From contig JAUZSQ010000104.1 of the NCBI GenBank assembly GCA_030949325.1, positions 1 to 64,000 of the forward strand: DNA of 64,000 nucleotides, written 5' to 3'. Of this stretch, positions 26,902 through 35,984 are shown piece after piece (positions within the stretch are counted from its first letter, which is position 1; each line of letters starts with the position of its first letter). The stretch comes from Sulfurovum sp. Lineage in GTDB: Bacteria > Campylobacterota > Campylobacteria > Campylobacterales > Sulfurovaceae. Below the pieces are notes generated by a model that worked only from the letters and a program-made list of their open reading frames with translations, searched no databases and was not told the origin of the DNA. Position numbers and translations under genes: made by a program.

Positions 26902-27737
26902 TCTTCACTCTTATTATTCTTAGCAACAATTAGAGAACTATCACCTTTTCTATATTCCACAAAATCTTTAAGCGTATTTATCTTTTTGGTTGTTCCATCT
27001 TCTTTGCTGATAGTGATTTTATTAAAATTCATCCAATAATCATCAAACCATTTTTCACCTAATTTTGAAAACATCCCATTTCCATTAGAGATATCTTTGA
27101 TGTTATTGATACTTCCAATATTGGCAGTGTTTCCACTTCCACCTTTATCACTTGCTATTTTCCATTTTTCTACAGCAAAAAAATGAAAGTTATTTACCAC
27201 TGATTCAATAGAATCCAGTTCATTAAGTTGATATGATTTTGTCTCATCTATCGTGGCTTTTTCATTTCTATCATAAATAATACCCAAACAAAAGTGTCCT
27301 AGATAGTGACTATAGGGAAATTGAATATTTTTTGTGCTTCTTCTATCTTCAAAATATTTACCATGAGAGCCTAGCGTAAATCCATTACACAAAAAAGGTT
27401 TTTTAGGATTACGATAAGTGGTTTTAAAATCAAGGGCAAATTTTATTTTTGCATTGTCTATTTTCACCAAAGAAACATCAGGATAATAGTTTTGATGTTC
27501 TGCCAAGACTACTTTATAGCCATGCGTTTGAGCAAATTCAACTATTTTTGGGAAGAGGTGTATTTCTAATATTTTTGAGACTATTTTCGTGTCATTTGAG
27601 ATAGTATAAATATTTTTATAGGTATCTATAAATCCCTTGATAGACCATTGACCGTCTTCTGTACTAATATGATTGGAGAGTGTTTTTACAAATAGCTTTA
27701 AATGTTGTTCAAAATCTTTTTTATACTTTACACTCAT
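26898..27737 (-). CDS. EcoRV-family type II restriction endonuclease
   Basis: About 279 residues from the ATG at 27737 (site aaggat); an upstream extension to 27827 has no support. Active-site residues match EcoRV with identical spacing: Asp87 in 'YYPDVSL', Asp103 and Lys105 in 'LDFKTTYRN' (EcoRV Asp74, Asp90, Lys92). '[12 protein letters not shown]' matches the EcoRV 'GSGNTTNIGSI' recognition-side segment. The enzyme is therefore predicted to cut GATATC to blunt ends. GATATC occurs in this window (for example 5973, 14726, 14741), so the methyltransferase must be active if this enzyme is. Confidence 0.85.
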   Translation of the reverse strand: MSVKYKKDFEQHLKLFVKTLSNHISTEDGQWSIKGFIDTYKNIYTISNDTKIVSKILEIHLFPKIVEFAQTHGYKVVLAEHQNYYPDVSLVKIDNAKIKFALDFKTTYRNPKKPFLCNGFTLGSHGKYFEDRRSTKNIQFPYSHYLGHFCLGIIYDRNEKATIDETKSYQLNELDSIESVVNNFHFFAVEKWKIASDKGGSGNTANIGSINNIKDISNGNGMFSKLGEKWFDDYWMNFNKITISKEDGTTKKINTLKDFVEYRKGDSSLIVAKNNKSEE

Positions 27738-27857
27738 ACTATCTATCCTTTTATTTTTTGAGATTATAGCAAAAATGGACTTTGTATTACAGTGAGTAAG
27801 AACGTAAAACCCATTCCTCAACAACAATAGAGTACACTACATCAAAAAGAATATACA

Positions 27858-28833
27858 ATGAAAACTACGATAAAACTCCTACTCTCACTCCTTATCACTC
27901 AATCCCTCATAGCCAAAGAGATAAGCTACAGCATAGATAACAAGCCTTTTCAAGCAAAGTCTTCTGTCTATGTAACCCCTGCACAAAAGCTCACGCTAAA
28001 GTTTGATGTCCAAAATGCAAAAAGTATTAAGTGGTATCAGATTATCCCTGATACTTCAAAATTTTATAAAAATGCAAATCACCCTTGGGAGAAGAATCCT
28101 TATCAATGGTCTGACTATGGTACTATTGATTATGCTAGAGTAGAAATTAGTTCTTTTGAAAATCAAAGCAAAGTAATGATAACGCAGAAGATTTTAGAAG
28201 AGAATAGACCCCAAAGTGATAATTACTACAACAGTACATTAGGAAGCTTTTGGTTTGAAGTAGAAGCGACTTTAGCTAATGGAAAGAGTACTACGAAGTA
28301 AAGGGATAAAAGACATAGGTCAGCAAAGGACTTTCTCCTAAAGTACTGCGTATCTCGTACATCTCAGACAAAAGCTACATTGGGTATTTGACAAGCTTTT
28401 TTAATGTACCAGGTATTTTTGGTTCTATGCCTTACCAAAGTCGTAACTATATTGGTGTGGACTGTGCTGATGTGTTAATCGCTACTTCCAAAATAATGAA
28501 TAAACAGAAGAATACCAAAAACTATAATGTCGTGATGTTGGTAGCTATGTTTAAAACAAAGCTCAAAACAAAAATACTAAATGGAACACCAAGCAAAAAG
28601 TTAAGATGGGGAAAAGCCTTTAAAAAAGGTGATTTTATTGCTGTAAAATACAGCAGAATATGGACGTTATGCACATATTGGAATGCTCTATGGCTGATGA
28701 GAATAACAATGGAATCTTAGACAAGGAAGACACTATCATAAACGCTGGACCCAATGCCTTACATTTGACACCTTTGGGTCAAGGTGCTTTTGATGGAACG
28801 GTTGTTATTTTGGAAAATGAGGATGTTAATTAA
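27858..28833 (+). CDS. secreted NlpC/P60-like protein with a Ca-binding-type loop (frameshifted)
   Basis: The signal peptide is MKTTIKLLLSLLITQSLIAKE, and a beta-rich N-terminal part reaches 28301. The frame then shifts and continues with 'RISYISDKSYIGYLTSFFNVPG' and 'NYIGVDCADVLIATSKIMN', and shifts again near 28695 into 'ADENNNGILDKEDTI' and 'LHLTPLGQGAFDGTV'. A Cys in a 'VDCADV' context followed by a His in 'YAHIGMLY' resembles an NlpC/P60 Cys-His pair. The DxNxNGxLDxxD run resembles an EF-hand/dockerin loop. The whole would be about 325 residues. The assignment is tentative. Its stop overlaps the convergent gene. Confidence 0.45.
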
Positions 28834-30212
28834 TGTTTGACAAGCTTTTCAAGACGCCTTACATCTCCCACTTTTTCATACCAAAAGAGTAGTGTATCCC
28901 TTAGCTTAGAAGAGGATTCACTAGGCTCTAAGAGTTCATCAAAGTATTGATTGACCTCTTTTTGTAAGGCTTCATTTGCAAAAATAGCCTCTGCTTTTTC
29001 TTCATCTTTGTCATATTCTACAATATACTTATATTGCTCTATGAGGACTTCAAAGAGTATAATCTTAAGAGAATTACCATAGCTACTGTGTGCTACAACT
29101 TCTCTAGCCCATGCCAAACTCTCTTGATGACTGCCACCCCAACGGGCTTTTTTCATGTGAGAGACACGTTGTATGCAAAAAGCATTGTCCATGGCATTTT
29201 CTTTGATGAGTGTATATAAATCCTCTTCGAGGTGGTCGGAGTCTTTGTTTTTGAAATGCTTGACCAAATTGTATAGCTCAGCCCAATAGGTTTGTTCATG
29301 GGGGGAGAGTGCATAGGCTTTTTTGAGGTCAGCTCTGGCGTAGCGTAAGCGTTCATAAAACAGAGCATAGTTCTTTTGACCTACCGTATTGGTAAGCCCC
29401 AAACCTCTAGCCTCCCAAGCATAATGGTAAAAGTACACAGCTCTTAGATAGTGGGCATAAGAGACATCAGGATAAAGAGCAGGAAGTTCGAGGTAATCTT
29501 CGGCTGTGATAGATTTTTTATCTACATAGAGCTGGTGTAACGATGCATTACGTTCTTCTTGTGTAAAACTATCTATGAGTTCCCATAGCTTGGTTTTGTC
29601 TTCTTGGGCTAAAAGATGCTGCATGGCAATAATTTGGTTTTGATGGGCATCAGGTTTTGCTACCTTTAAGGTTGTAAATATCTCTTCTTCTAACCAAAAG
29701 AGTGCTACTTCACTCCTTTCATACAAAGCTTGAAACAAGGCATCAAACCTTTGTACTTTCTCTTCTCTGTCTTCCTCATCACTTTGAAAAAGAATATCAT
29801 AAAAAAGTGCTCCTTTTAAGAAGGATTTTGTAAACGATTTGGCATTATCAAAAGTATCTTGAACACGTTGGGCATTCAAAAATAATAATCCCCAAGCTTC
29901 TTTTTCTTCAATGAGTTTGAGCTTTAGCACTTCAAGTACCAACTTGACAAAACGTGCGGCATCAAACGCCACCAAGTCTTTGACTTCGAGTGTATCCCTT
30001 AAGATATTGTTTCGTATAAACACTTCAAGGACTCCCTCTGTCCATGCTTTCTTGAGGACATAATACACTTTGGTAGAAGCATGGTCATCGTTGATATTAA
30101 ATGAAAACTCCTCTGTGAGATAGCGTTCTACCTCGTAGGGCTGAGTCGTATTTTTGAGACGCTGGGTTTCTAGTTTGGCAAAACCTAAGGCAAATTCTTC
30201 TTCTTTATTCAT
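28830..30212 (-). CDS. large helical repeat protein (DUF4034/TPR-like), unknown role
   Basis: This 460-residue soluble protein is rich in Leu, Glu and aromatic residues, with helical repeats. The segment 'YFYHYAWEARGLGLTNTVGQKNYALFY' followed by 'ARADLKKAYALSPHEQTYWAELYNL' resembles DUF4034-type repeat proteins. No catalytic motif or membrane helix is visible. Its start lies 4 bases after the stop of the PcfJ-like gene, so the two form a pair. The pair is isolated on both sides by convergent or divergent genes, which suggests that they act together. Confidence 0.6.
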   Translation of the reverse strand: MNKEEEFALGFAKLETQRLKNTTQPYEVERYLTEEFSFNINDDHASTKVYYVLKKAWTEGVLEVFIRNNILRDTLEVKDLVAFDAARFVKLVLEVLKLKLIEEKEAWGLLFLNAQRVQDTFDNAKSFTKSFLKGALFYDILFQSDEEDREEKVQRFDALFQALYERSEVALFWLEEEIFTTLKVAKPDAHQNQIIAMQHLLAQEDKTKLWELIDSFTQEERNASLHQLYVDKKSITAEDYLELPALYPDVSYAHYLRAVYFYHYAWEARGLGLTNTVGQKNYALFYERLRYARADLKKAYALSPHEQTYWAELYNLVKHFKNKDSDHLEEDLYTLIKENAMDNAFCIQRVSHMKKARWGGSHQESLAWAREVVAHSSYGNSLKIILFEVLIEQYKYIVEYDKDEEKAEAIFANEALQKEVNQYFDELLEPSESSSKLRDTLLFWYEKVGDVRRLEKLVKH

Positions 30213-30215
30213 AAA

Positions 30216-31391
30216 CTAAATCCTCGTTACTTCAAGTTTGGGAAAGACAAAAAGACGTTTGCCAATGCTATAGTCTTCATTTTGTTGTAAGATATTTTTG
30301 GCTTTTAGCCCATGAGAAAACGTTAGTTCATTTAGGAGTAAAGGATATTGGATGAGGGCAGAGGTCTTCATGGCATCGCTAGTATGTTCTACTGTTCCCA
30401 TGTTTTTAGGGTCTCGCAAGGAGGCTAACCATAAGCTACTTTTACTAGGGTTTGGTAACTGCTCAATGAAAGAAGAATCATAAGCAATAAGCTCTTGTTG
30501 CATAGATTCATCGGTGATTGTGGACAGTTGTCTTGATTGACCTTTGGCAAAAACCACCCCCATCGCCAAACAGTCTTGATGATAATGTTGCTGTAGCTTA
30601 ATATGGTTAAAAAAGGCAATAGACGCAGGGACATAACGTGCTATGGGAGCGAGGTTTTGTTTGCCTTTGATTTGGTCTAAGTGAAGTTGTCCATGTTTGA
30701 GACTTATCGAAATCGTAGCATGTGGCATATTTTTGTCATCACGCAAGGAGTAGAGGATTATCTTTTCTTTTTGAATAAGCTCATGATAGTAAGACCCATA
30801 ACCTCCCTCAGCTTTGGCAACATTGTCAAACTCACCCAAACAATGTTGCATGAGGGCTGATTCTCTTGCCATTTCTAAAGAAAGCTCTTCATGATGGGCT
30901 AAGAACTTGACTATATGTAAGTTATCAAAAGTAAACACTTTTTCTAGGGCTTTGGCAGAAGTCTCTGTATAGGCTCTTTGTTTCTTTTGCATACGGAGAT
31001 GTTCTTGTTGAGACTTTTCCATAATATGCTCCACGGTCATACGAGGAAATTTGTGCACTATGTCTCCATGACGGCTAGACAAAAACTCTACACAGGTACT
31101 TAGGGTATCTACAAAGGTAGGGTTTTTAATATGGATATAAATAAATACTGTCTGACTATAAGGCGTAAACCAAGTAGGCACCTCACTGGCTACTAAAGCT
31201 TGATAACGTTCTACAGAATCTACGACTTCAACTTCCCTAAAATGATTAATCATCCAGCGTACAAACGCTTTTTGTAGCCAAGTATTTATCGCGATAGAAA
31301 GCGTTTTTTCTTTCGCATAGAGTGTTAGATATATTTTGAGTTCATCAATATTTATGACATTTCTGCCTTTGTTTTTTTGTGATATTTCCAT
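30216..31391 (-). CDS. PcfJ-like domain protein
   Basis: This 391-residue protein has a C-terminal half resembling the PcfJ domain: 'ALMQHCLGEFDNVAKAEGGYG', then 'IILYSLRDDKNMPHATISI', then 'LDQIKGKQNLAPI'. PcfJ-like proteins are found on conjugative plasmids, phages and chromosomes, and their function is unclear. The N-terminal 130 residues are helical with no recognised motif. It is the upstream member of a two-gene operon with the repeat protein. A start at 31391 is followed by an AT-rich divergent promoter region shared with the DUF420 gene. Confidence 0.6.
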   Translation of the reverse strand: MEISQKNKGRNVINIDELKIYLTLYAKEKTLSIAINTWLQKAFVRWMINHFREVEVVDSVERYQALVASEVPTWFTPYSQTVFIYIHIKNPTFVDTLSTCVEFLSSRHGDIVHKFPRMTVEHIMEKSQQEHLRMQKKQRAYTETSAKALEKVFTFDNLHIVKFLAHHEELSLEMARESALMQHCLGEFDNVAKAEGGYGSYYHELIQKEKIILYSLRDDKNMPHATISISLKHGQLHLDQIKGKQNLAPIARYVPASIAFFNHIKLQQHYHQDCLAMGVVFAKGQSRQLSTITDESMQQELIAYDSSFIEQLPNPSKSSLWLASLRDPKNMGTVEHTSDAMKTSALIQYPLLLNELTFSHGLKAKNILQQNEDYSIGKRLFVFPKLEVTRI

Positions 31392-31479
31392 GAGATTATT
31401 ATAGCGAGTAGTTTAGATATTAAAGAGAAAAAACATATTATTTGCTATAGTATGCTTACGTTAATTTTTGGAGAATAGT

Positions 31480-31959
31480 ATGAATTATATGTTTGAAGCT
31501 GGTTTTTTGGGTACACGCGCACCTTTTTTTATGGATTTTGTGATGATTATGGTAGCACTATTGCCTCTACTTGTACTCATTGCTATTTCCTTTGCGAAAA
31601 AGCAAAACTATAGACTACATGGGATTACTCAGACTATTTTGTATGTCATCGCTGTGATTGTAGTGAGTTATTTTGAATATGGTGTACGTGCAGGTGGTGG
31701 ATATGAAGGCTTTGTTGAAGGCTCTTCTGTGTCTCATCAGTATGCTTTTTATGTCCTTATCTTTCATATTGCAGTCGCTGTTATTGGCTTTGTCATTTGG
31801 ACACATACACTGATTATGGCACGGAAACACAATAAAACCCATACACTAGTCGGTAGCTATTCAGCCACACACAAAAAAGCAGGAAAACGCGCCTTTATAG
31901 GGATAGTCCTTACCTCCATTACAGGTCTTTGGGTCTATGTCTTACTCTTTATGGTCTAG
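31480..31959 (+). CDS. DUF420 membrane protein
   Basis: About 159 residues from the ATG at 31480 (site ggag at about 31470); the TTG at 31468 overlaps that site and is unlikely. Four hydrophobic helices with conserved His residues ('YRLHGITQTILYV', 'VSHQYAFYVLIFHIAVAV', 'WTHTLIMARKHNKTHTLVG') fit DUF420, a family often found near cytochrome oxidase genes and possibly haem-linked. No such genes are adjacent here. The protease gene follows after 3 bases, in the same transcript. Confidence 0.65.
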   Translation: MNYMFEAGFLGTRAPFFMDFVMIMVALLPLLVLIAISFAKKQNYRLHGITQTILYVIAVIVVSYFEYGVRAGGGYEGFVEGSSVSHQYAFYVLIFHIAVAVIGFVIWTHTLIMARKHNKTHTLVGSYSATHKKAGKRAFIGIVLTSITGLWVYVLLFMV

Positions 31960-31962
31960 GCT

Positions 31963-33412
31963 ATGCATCTCCTCTTTCTTTGGCTAGGATGTACCTTTCT
32001 ACTCCTAGCAAACCCCTCACAAGACAACCTCAGCAAAAGAGCCATTGTCAAGATTTATACCACTGCTAAAGTACCGAACTATCAAGAACCGTGGAGTAGC
32101 TCCATGCGAAGTAGCACAGGTTCAGGGGCGATTATCGAAGGAGGTTATATCCTCACCAATGCCCATGTTGTAGCCAATCAAGCCTTTATAGAAGTCCAAC
32201 GTTATGGACAACGCAAAACGCTATGTAGCCTCAGTCTATGCAGTGTCTCATCAAGTCGATTTGGCACTGCTTAAAGTCGAAGAAGCACCCTTTATGGAAG
32301 GGGTAAAACCTTTGGCTTTTGGCTCCGTACCTCAGATGGAAGAAAAGATTGTCGTCTATGGATACCCTATGGGAGGAAGTACACTCTCAGCGACGAGTGG
32401 TGTAGTCTCTCGTGTAGAGCATCATACCTATGCACACAGTGGTGAATCCTTTTTGGCTGTACAAGTCGATGCGGCAGTCAACCCTAGGAATTCAGGAGGT
32501 CCTGCTCTTTCCCAAGGCAAGATAGTAGGTGTGGTCATGCAAAGCATCAGTACCTCTCAAAATATTGGGTATTTAGTCCCTGTAGATTTGGTCAAGCATT
32601 TTATCAAAGATATGCAAGATGGTCACTATGATGGCATGGCAGATATTGGACTCTCTACACAAAAGCTTGAAAACCCTGCGATGAGACGATACTATGGTTT
32701 TGATGAGAATACCACAGGAAAGCTTATCAACAAAGTCACCTATCACCCTAGCCTAAGAAGTAAAATTCAAGAAGGAGATATCCTCACAGCAGTCAATGGA
32801 CATACTATCCAAAATGATGGTACAGTAGAATTTAGACAAGAAGAATATACCTATTTTCATTATATTATAGATAAGTATCAGATGGGAGAGAGTGTAAGAC
32901 TTGACATCATTCGTGATACCAAACCCCTACAGATTCAAGCGACCCTACGATATACCCCCGATGATATGTATCTTGTCAAAACCACACGTTATGATACCAT
33001 GCCTAGTTATTTTGTCTATGGAAGTTATATCTTTTCACCTCTAACGAGAAATCTGATACGTTCGAGTAAGAAGAATCGTCTAGCCCTTAGCCATTTGGCT
33101 TCACAATGGCAAGAAGAAGACAAAGAAGAAGTGGTAGTACTACTAAAGGTCTTGGCATCAGATATGAGTAGAGGTGACCACAATTTTGGTATGTGGGCTA
33201 TTGATACACTCAATGGTAAATCTTTCAAGAATTTTAGAGAATTTTATGAAAGGGTACACAACAATACAGAACCTTATCTTCTCTTGGAAGACACACAAGG
33301 TATCAAGCTCATTATTGACCCCAAAGAAGCCAAAGCAGAACAGAAAAAGGTTTTGAAGAAGTACAATATTGAGTTTCCTACGTCTATTGAACTTCGGAAA
33401 GGGTCAAACTAG
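31963..33412 (+). CDS. Deg/HtrA-type serine protease with PDZ domains (one frameshift)
   Basis: The signal peptide is MHLLFLWLGCTFLLLANP. The trypsin-like triad is complete: His in 'LTNAHVV' (first frame), Asp in 'HQVDLALLKV', and Ser in 'NPRNSGGPAL' (second frame). The frames join near 32205-32215 ('EVQRYG' / 'DNAKRYVASVYAV'). A PDZ domain follows ('LINKVTYHPSLRSKIQEGDILTAVNG'), then a C-terminal extension of about 130 residues resembling a second PDZ. Total length is about 480 residues, like Deg9/Deg10-type proteases. It would act in the periplasm in quality control. The break is probably an indel error. Confidence 0.75.
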
Positions 33413-33478
33413 CCCCCCTTTCAAGTCTATTTAAGTAACTCTAGCTATTATCAAGCAAATTAACCCCAAAGGATTACC

Positions 33479-33739
33479 ATGTCAACAATAGTAATAGATA
33501 AAGAATGTGGATGCTTCAAAAGAAGTAGTTTAGAAAACAATGTCACTTTTGACAATAAAGATGATGCACTTATCAAAGCACAAAGTATGATTAGTCACAT
33601 GAATGAAAAATTCTGTGGGAAACATGGTTTTGGACTTAGTGAAAATGGTGATGACTTTTCTATCTCTATGAATGCACCACAACAACCACAAGCACAAGCG
33701 AGTTCAGGTGGATGCTGTGGTGGTGGACACTGTAGTTAG
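33479..33739 (+). CDS. small Cys-rich protein with CCGGGHC tail, third paralogue
   Basis: This 86-residue protein has N-terminal 'KECGCFKRSSLENN', central 'MNEKFCGKHGFG', a Pro/Gln linker, and C-terminal 'GGCCGGGHCS', the same architecture as the gene at 17419. The C-terminal motif is nearly identical between the two, although the genes lie 16 kb apart. It is followed after 20 bases by a MOSC-domain gene, whose family handles molybdenum cofactor sulfur. A role in metal or sulfur transfer is possible but not shown. A ribosome-binding site (aagga) precedes the ATG. Confidence 0.7.
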   Translation: MSTIVIDKECGCFKRSSLENNVTFDNKDDALIKAQSMISHMNEKFCGKHGFGLSENGDDFSISMNAPQQPQAQASSGGCCGGGHCS

Positions 33740-33759
33740 TATTGACTAAAGGAGAAAGC

Positions 33760-34209
33760 ATGGAAAATGGAAAAGTATTGGCACTTTATATGACTATACC
33801 TGCACTTGTACGTGCAGGTCATCGTATGAAATGTGAAGATATTGAATGTGACCCTGATGGGATTATTGGAGATATGAATTATGAAAGTGCCAATAAACAC
33901 ATCATGTTACTCACTTCTAAAAAAAGTTATGACCTCGTAGCAGAAGCAGGATTGGTTATTCATGAAGGTGTTTTATTAGAAAGCATCTATGTCGATATCG
34001 ATTTGTATCATCTCAAAGAAGGCTCTGTTATTGAGTTAGGGGAAACCTTACTTACGGTGACAGGTGCATGTGAGTCTTATGGTTATTTAGCTGCCCTAGA
34101 CCCTGAATTACCTGAAATACTCAAAGGCAATAGAGGTCTTTTCGTACGTCCTATAGACTATGGAAGAATTGTTCTTGGAGATACAGTAAAAGTCATTAGC
34201 GAAGCCTAA
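33760..34209 (+). CDS. MOSC-domain protein
   Basis: About 149 residues from the ATG at 33760, preceded by aggaga; the TTG at 33742 lies upstream of that site and is discarded. 'MKCEDIECDPDGIIGDMNYES' near residue 20 and 'VIELGETLLTVTGACESYGYL' near residue 90 (with the conserved Cys in TGxCxxY context) fit a stand-alone MOSC domain. This fold binds molybdenum cofactor or pyranopterin sulfur. A moeA gene lies about 22 kb away, so the cell makes the cofactor. Convergent with yajQ. Confidence 0.7.
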   Translation: MENGKVLALYMTIPALVRAGHRMKCEDIECDPDGIIGDMNYESANKHIMLLTSKKSYDLVAEAGLVIHEGVLLESIYVDIDLYHLKEGSVIELGETLLTVTGACESYGYLAALDPELPEILKGNRGLFVRPIDYGRIVLGDTVKVISEA

Positions 34210-34220
34210 GCTTCTGCTGA

Positions 34221-34718
34221 TTATTTAAAATTACCAAACACTAAAGGAGCTTTTAAATCAAGCTTCTTTATTTCACTCATCACAGACTGTAAATCATCTA
34301 TCTTTTTACCCGTAACACGGACCTCATCCCCTTGAATAGAAGGCGTAACTTTGAGTTTCAATCCTTTAATGGCTTTGACTATCTCTTTGGCTTCATCTTT
34401 TTCGATACTATCGACTATTTTATAAATAATTTTGGTATTCCCCCCAGATATGCCCTCCGTTTTAACCTCTTCGAGAGATTTCCCTGCGATATTACGTTTA
34501 ATCAATTTAGAGATGAGAATATCTTTGAGTGCATCTATCTTATCTTCACTAGATGAACTAAGAGAAAGGGTTTTTCCTGCTTCATTGAGAGTAATCTCTG
34601 CGATGACACCCTTGAAATCAAAACGTGTTTTGATTTCTTTTTGTGCCATAATCACAGCATTTTTCATTTCCATCATATCAAGCTTGGCTGTAATATCAAA
34701 ATAGTGGTCTTTTGCCAT
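34221..34718 (-). CDS. yajQ: YajQ-family nucleotide/c-di-GMP-binding protein
   Basis: This 165-residue protein matches YajQ over its length: 'FDITAKLDMMEMKNAVIMAQKE', 'TRFDFKG', 'SKLIKRNI', and a C-terminal 'QGDEVRVTGKKIDDLQSVM'. The family has two ferredoxin-like folds, and members bind nucleotides and in some bacteria c-di-GMP. The gene starts 3 bases after hom stops, which suggests co-transcription. A degenerate GGDEF/EAL protein is encoded at the other end of the window, but no link is implied. Confidence 0.9.
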   Translation of the reverse strand: MAKDHYFDITAKLDMMEMKNAVIMAQKEIKTRFDFKGVIAEITLNEAGKTLSLSSSSEDKIDALKDILISKLIKRNIAGKSLEEVKTEGISGGNTKIIYKIVDSIEKDEAKEIVKAIKGLKLKVTPSIQGDEVRVTGKKIDDLQSVMSEIKKLDLKAPLVFGNFK

Positions 34719-34721
34719 ATC

Positions 34722-35984
34722 TTACTTCTCCATTCTTATCATTGCAATCTCACCATGAACGACATCTAATGTACCTAGAGACTTCATCGCATCTTGCATC
34801 GTACTTTCTTTACATGAATACGTCGTAAAGAGTAAGTTAGCTCGTGAAGCATCACTTGTTGGTTTTTGCAACATAGATTCTATAGAGATACCAAATTTAC
34901 CCAAGGTAGCAGTAATAATCGCTAGTACACCACTTTGGTCATCGACTTCTAATCTGAGATAATATTGTGTGACTATCTCTGCTTTGGGCAAGAGTGTTAA
35001 GCCTGATTCTAAGCCTTTTTTATAGCCCAACATTGGTCCTTGATTACCACGAACGATATCTACAATATCCGAAATCACAGCAGAAGCCGTAGCATCGCCC
35101 CCTGCTCCTGCTCCATAATACATCGTCTCACCTACACGGTCTCCAATGACAGTCACAGCATTCATCACACCATCGACTTTGGCAATCATACTCTCACTTG
35201 GAATCATCGTAGCATGGACTCTAAGCTCTACGCCATTGCCTACTTTTTTGGCAATACCCAAAGATTTGATTTCGTAGCCAAACTCTTTGGCAAAATCTAC
35301 ATCGGTTTGTGTAATATTCTCTATACCCTCAATGAGTATATCTTCGGGTTTGGCATCAATACCATAAGCAATACTTGCCAAGATAAGCAATTTGTGAGAG
35401 GCATCAAATCCACCTACATCAAAAGTAGGGTCAGCTTCTGCGTAACCTAACTCTTGGGATTCTTTAAGGATATCTTCATACTTTGCTCCATGATTTATCA
35501 TGTTGGTGAGCATATAATTACACGTGCCATTCATGATACCTTGTATAGAATCAATATGATTCGCACTTAGTCCATTACGCAAAGCACCAATAATAGGGAT
35601 ACCTCCTGCTGTACTGGCTTCATACATCAAAGGAATATCACCTGCAATCTCTTGGAGTTCATAACGATGATATGCCAATAGTGCTTTGTTGGCAGTGACC
35701 ACTGCTTTGCCATTTTCTAAAGCTTTTTTGACAAGAGCATAAGGCTCTTCAATCCCACCCATAAGCTCTACTACAATATCTATCTCTGGGTCATTGACCA
35801 CATCAAGAGGATTATCACAAAGGCTAATACTTACGTCTCTTTCTTTGGCTAGGTTTTTGACCACACCCAATTTGACGACAATCTTTTTTCCTGCTCGTGC
35901 TTCAATAATATCGGCATTTTCTTCCAATATTTTGGCTACACTTGTACCTACGGTACCGACTCCAAGTATTCCTATTTTTACCAT
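34722..35984 (-). CDS. hom: homoserine dehydrogenase
   Basis: This 420-residue protein has an N-terminal Rossmann motif 'ILGVGTVGTSVAKIL' and the catalytic domain with 'EASTAGGIPIIGALRNGL' and 'GIMNGTCNYMLT'. A C-terminal ACT domain follows (about residue 340 on: 'YYLRLEVDDQSGVLAIITATLG'), which normally gives feedback inhibition by threonine. It reduces aspartate semialdehyde to homoserine for threonine and methionine synthesis. Its ATG overlaps the stop of the upstream aminotransferase by one base, so the two are translationally coupled. Confidence 0.92.
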   Translation of the reverse strand: MVKIGILGVGTVGTSVAKILEENADIIEARAGKKIVVKLGVVKNLAKERDVSISLCDNPLDVVNDPEIDIVVELMGGIEEPYALVKKALENGKAVVTANKALLAYHRYELQEIAGDIPLMYEASTAGGIPIIGALRNGLSANHIDSIQGIMNGTCNYMLTNMINHGAKYEDILKESQELGYAEADPTFDVGGFDASHKLLILASIAYGIDAKPEDILIEGIENITQTDVDFAKEFGYEIKSLGIAKKVGNGVELRVHATMIPSESMIAKVDGVMNAVTVIGDRVGETMYYGAGAGGDATASAVISDIVDIVRGNQGPMLGYKKGLESGLTLLPKAEIVTQYYLRLEVDDQSGVLAIITATLGKFGISIESMLQKPTSDASRANLLFTTYSCKESTMQDAMKSLGTLDVVHGEIAMIRMEK

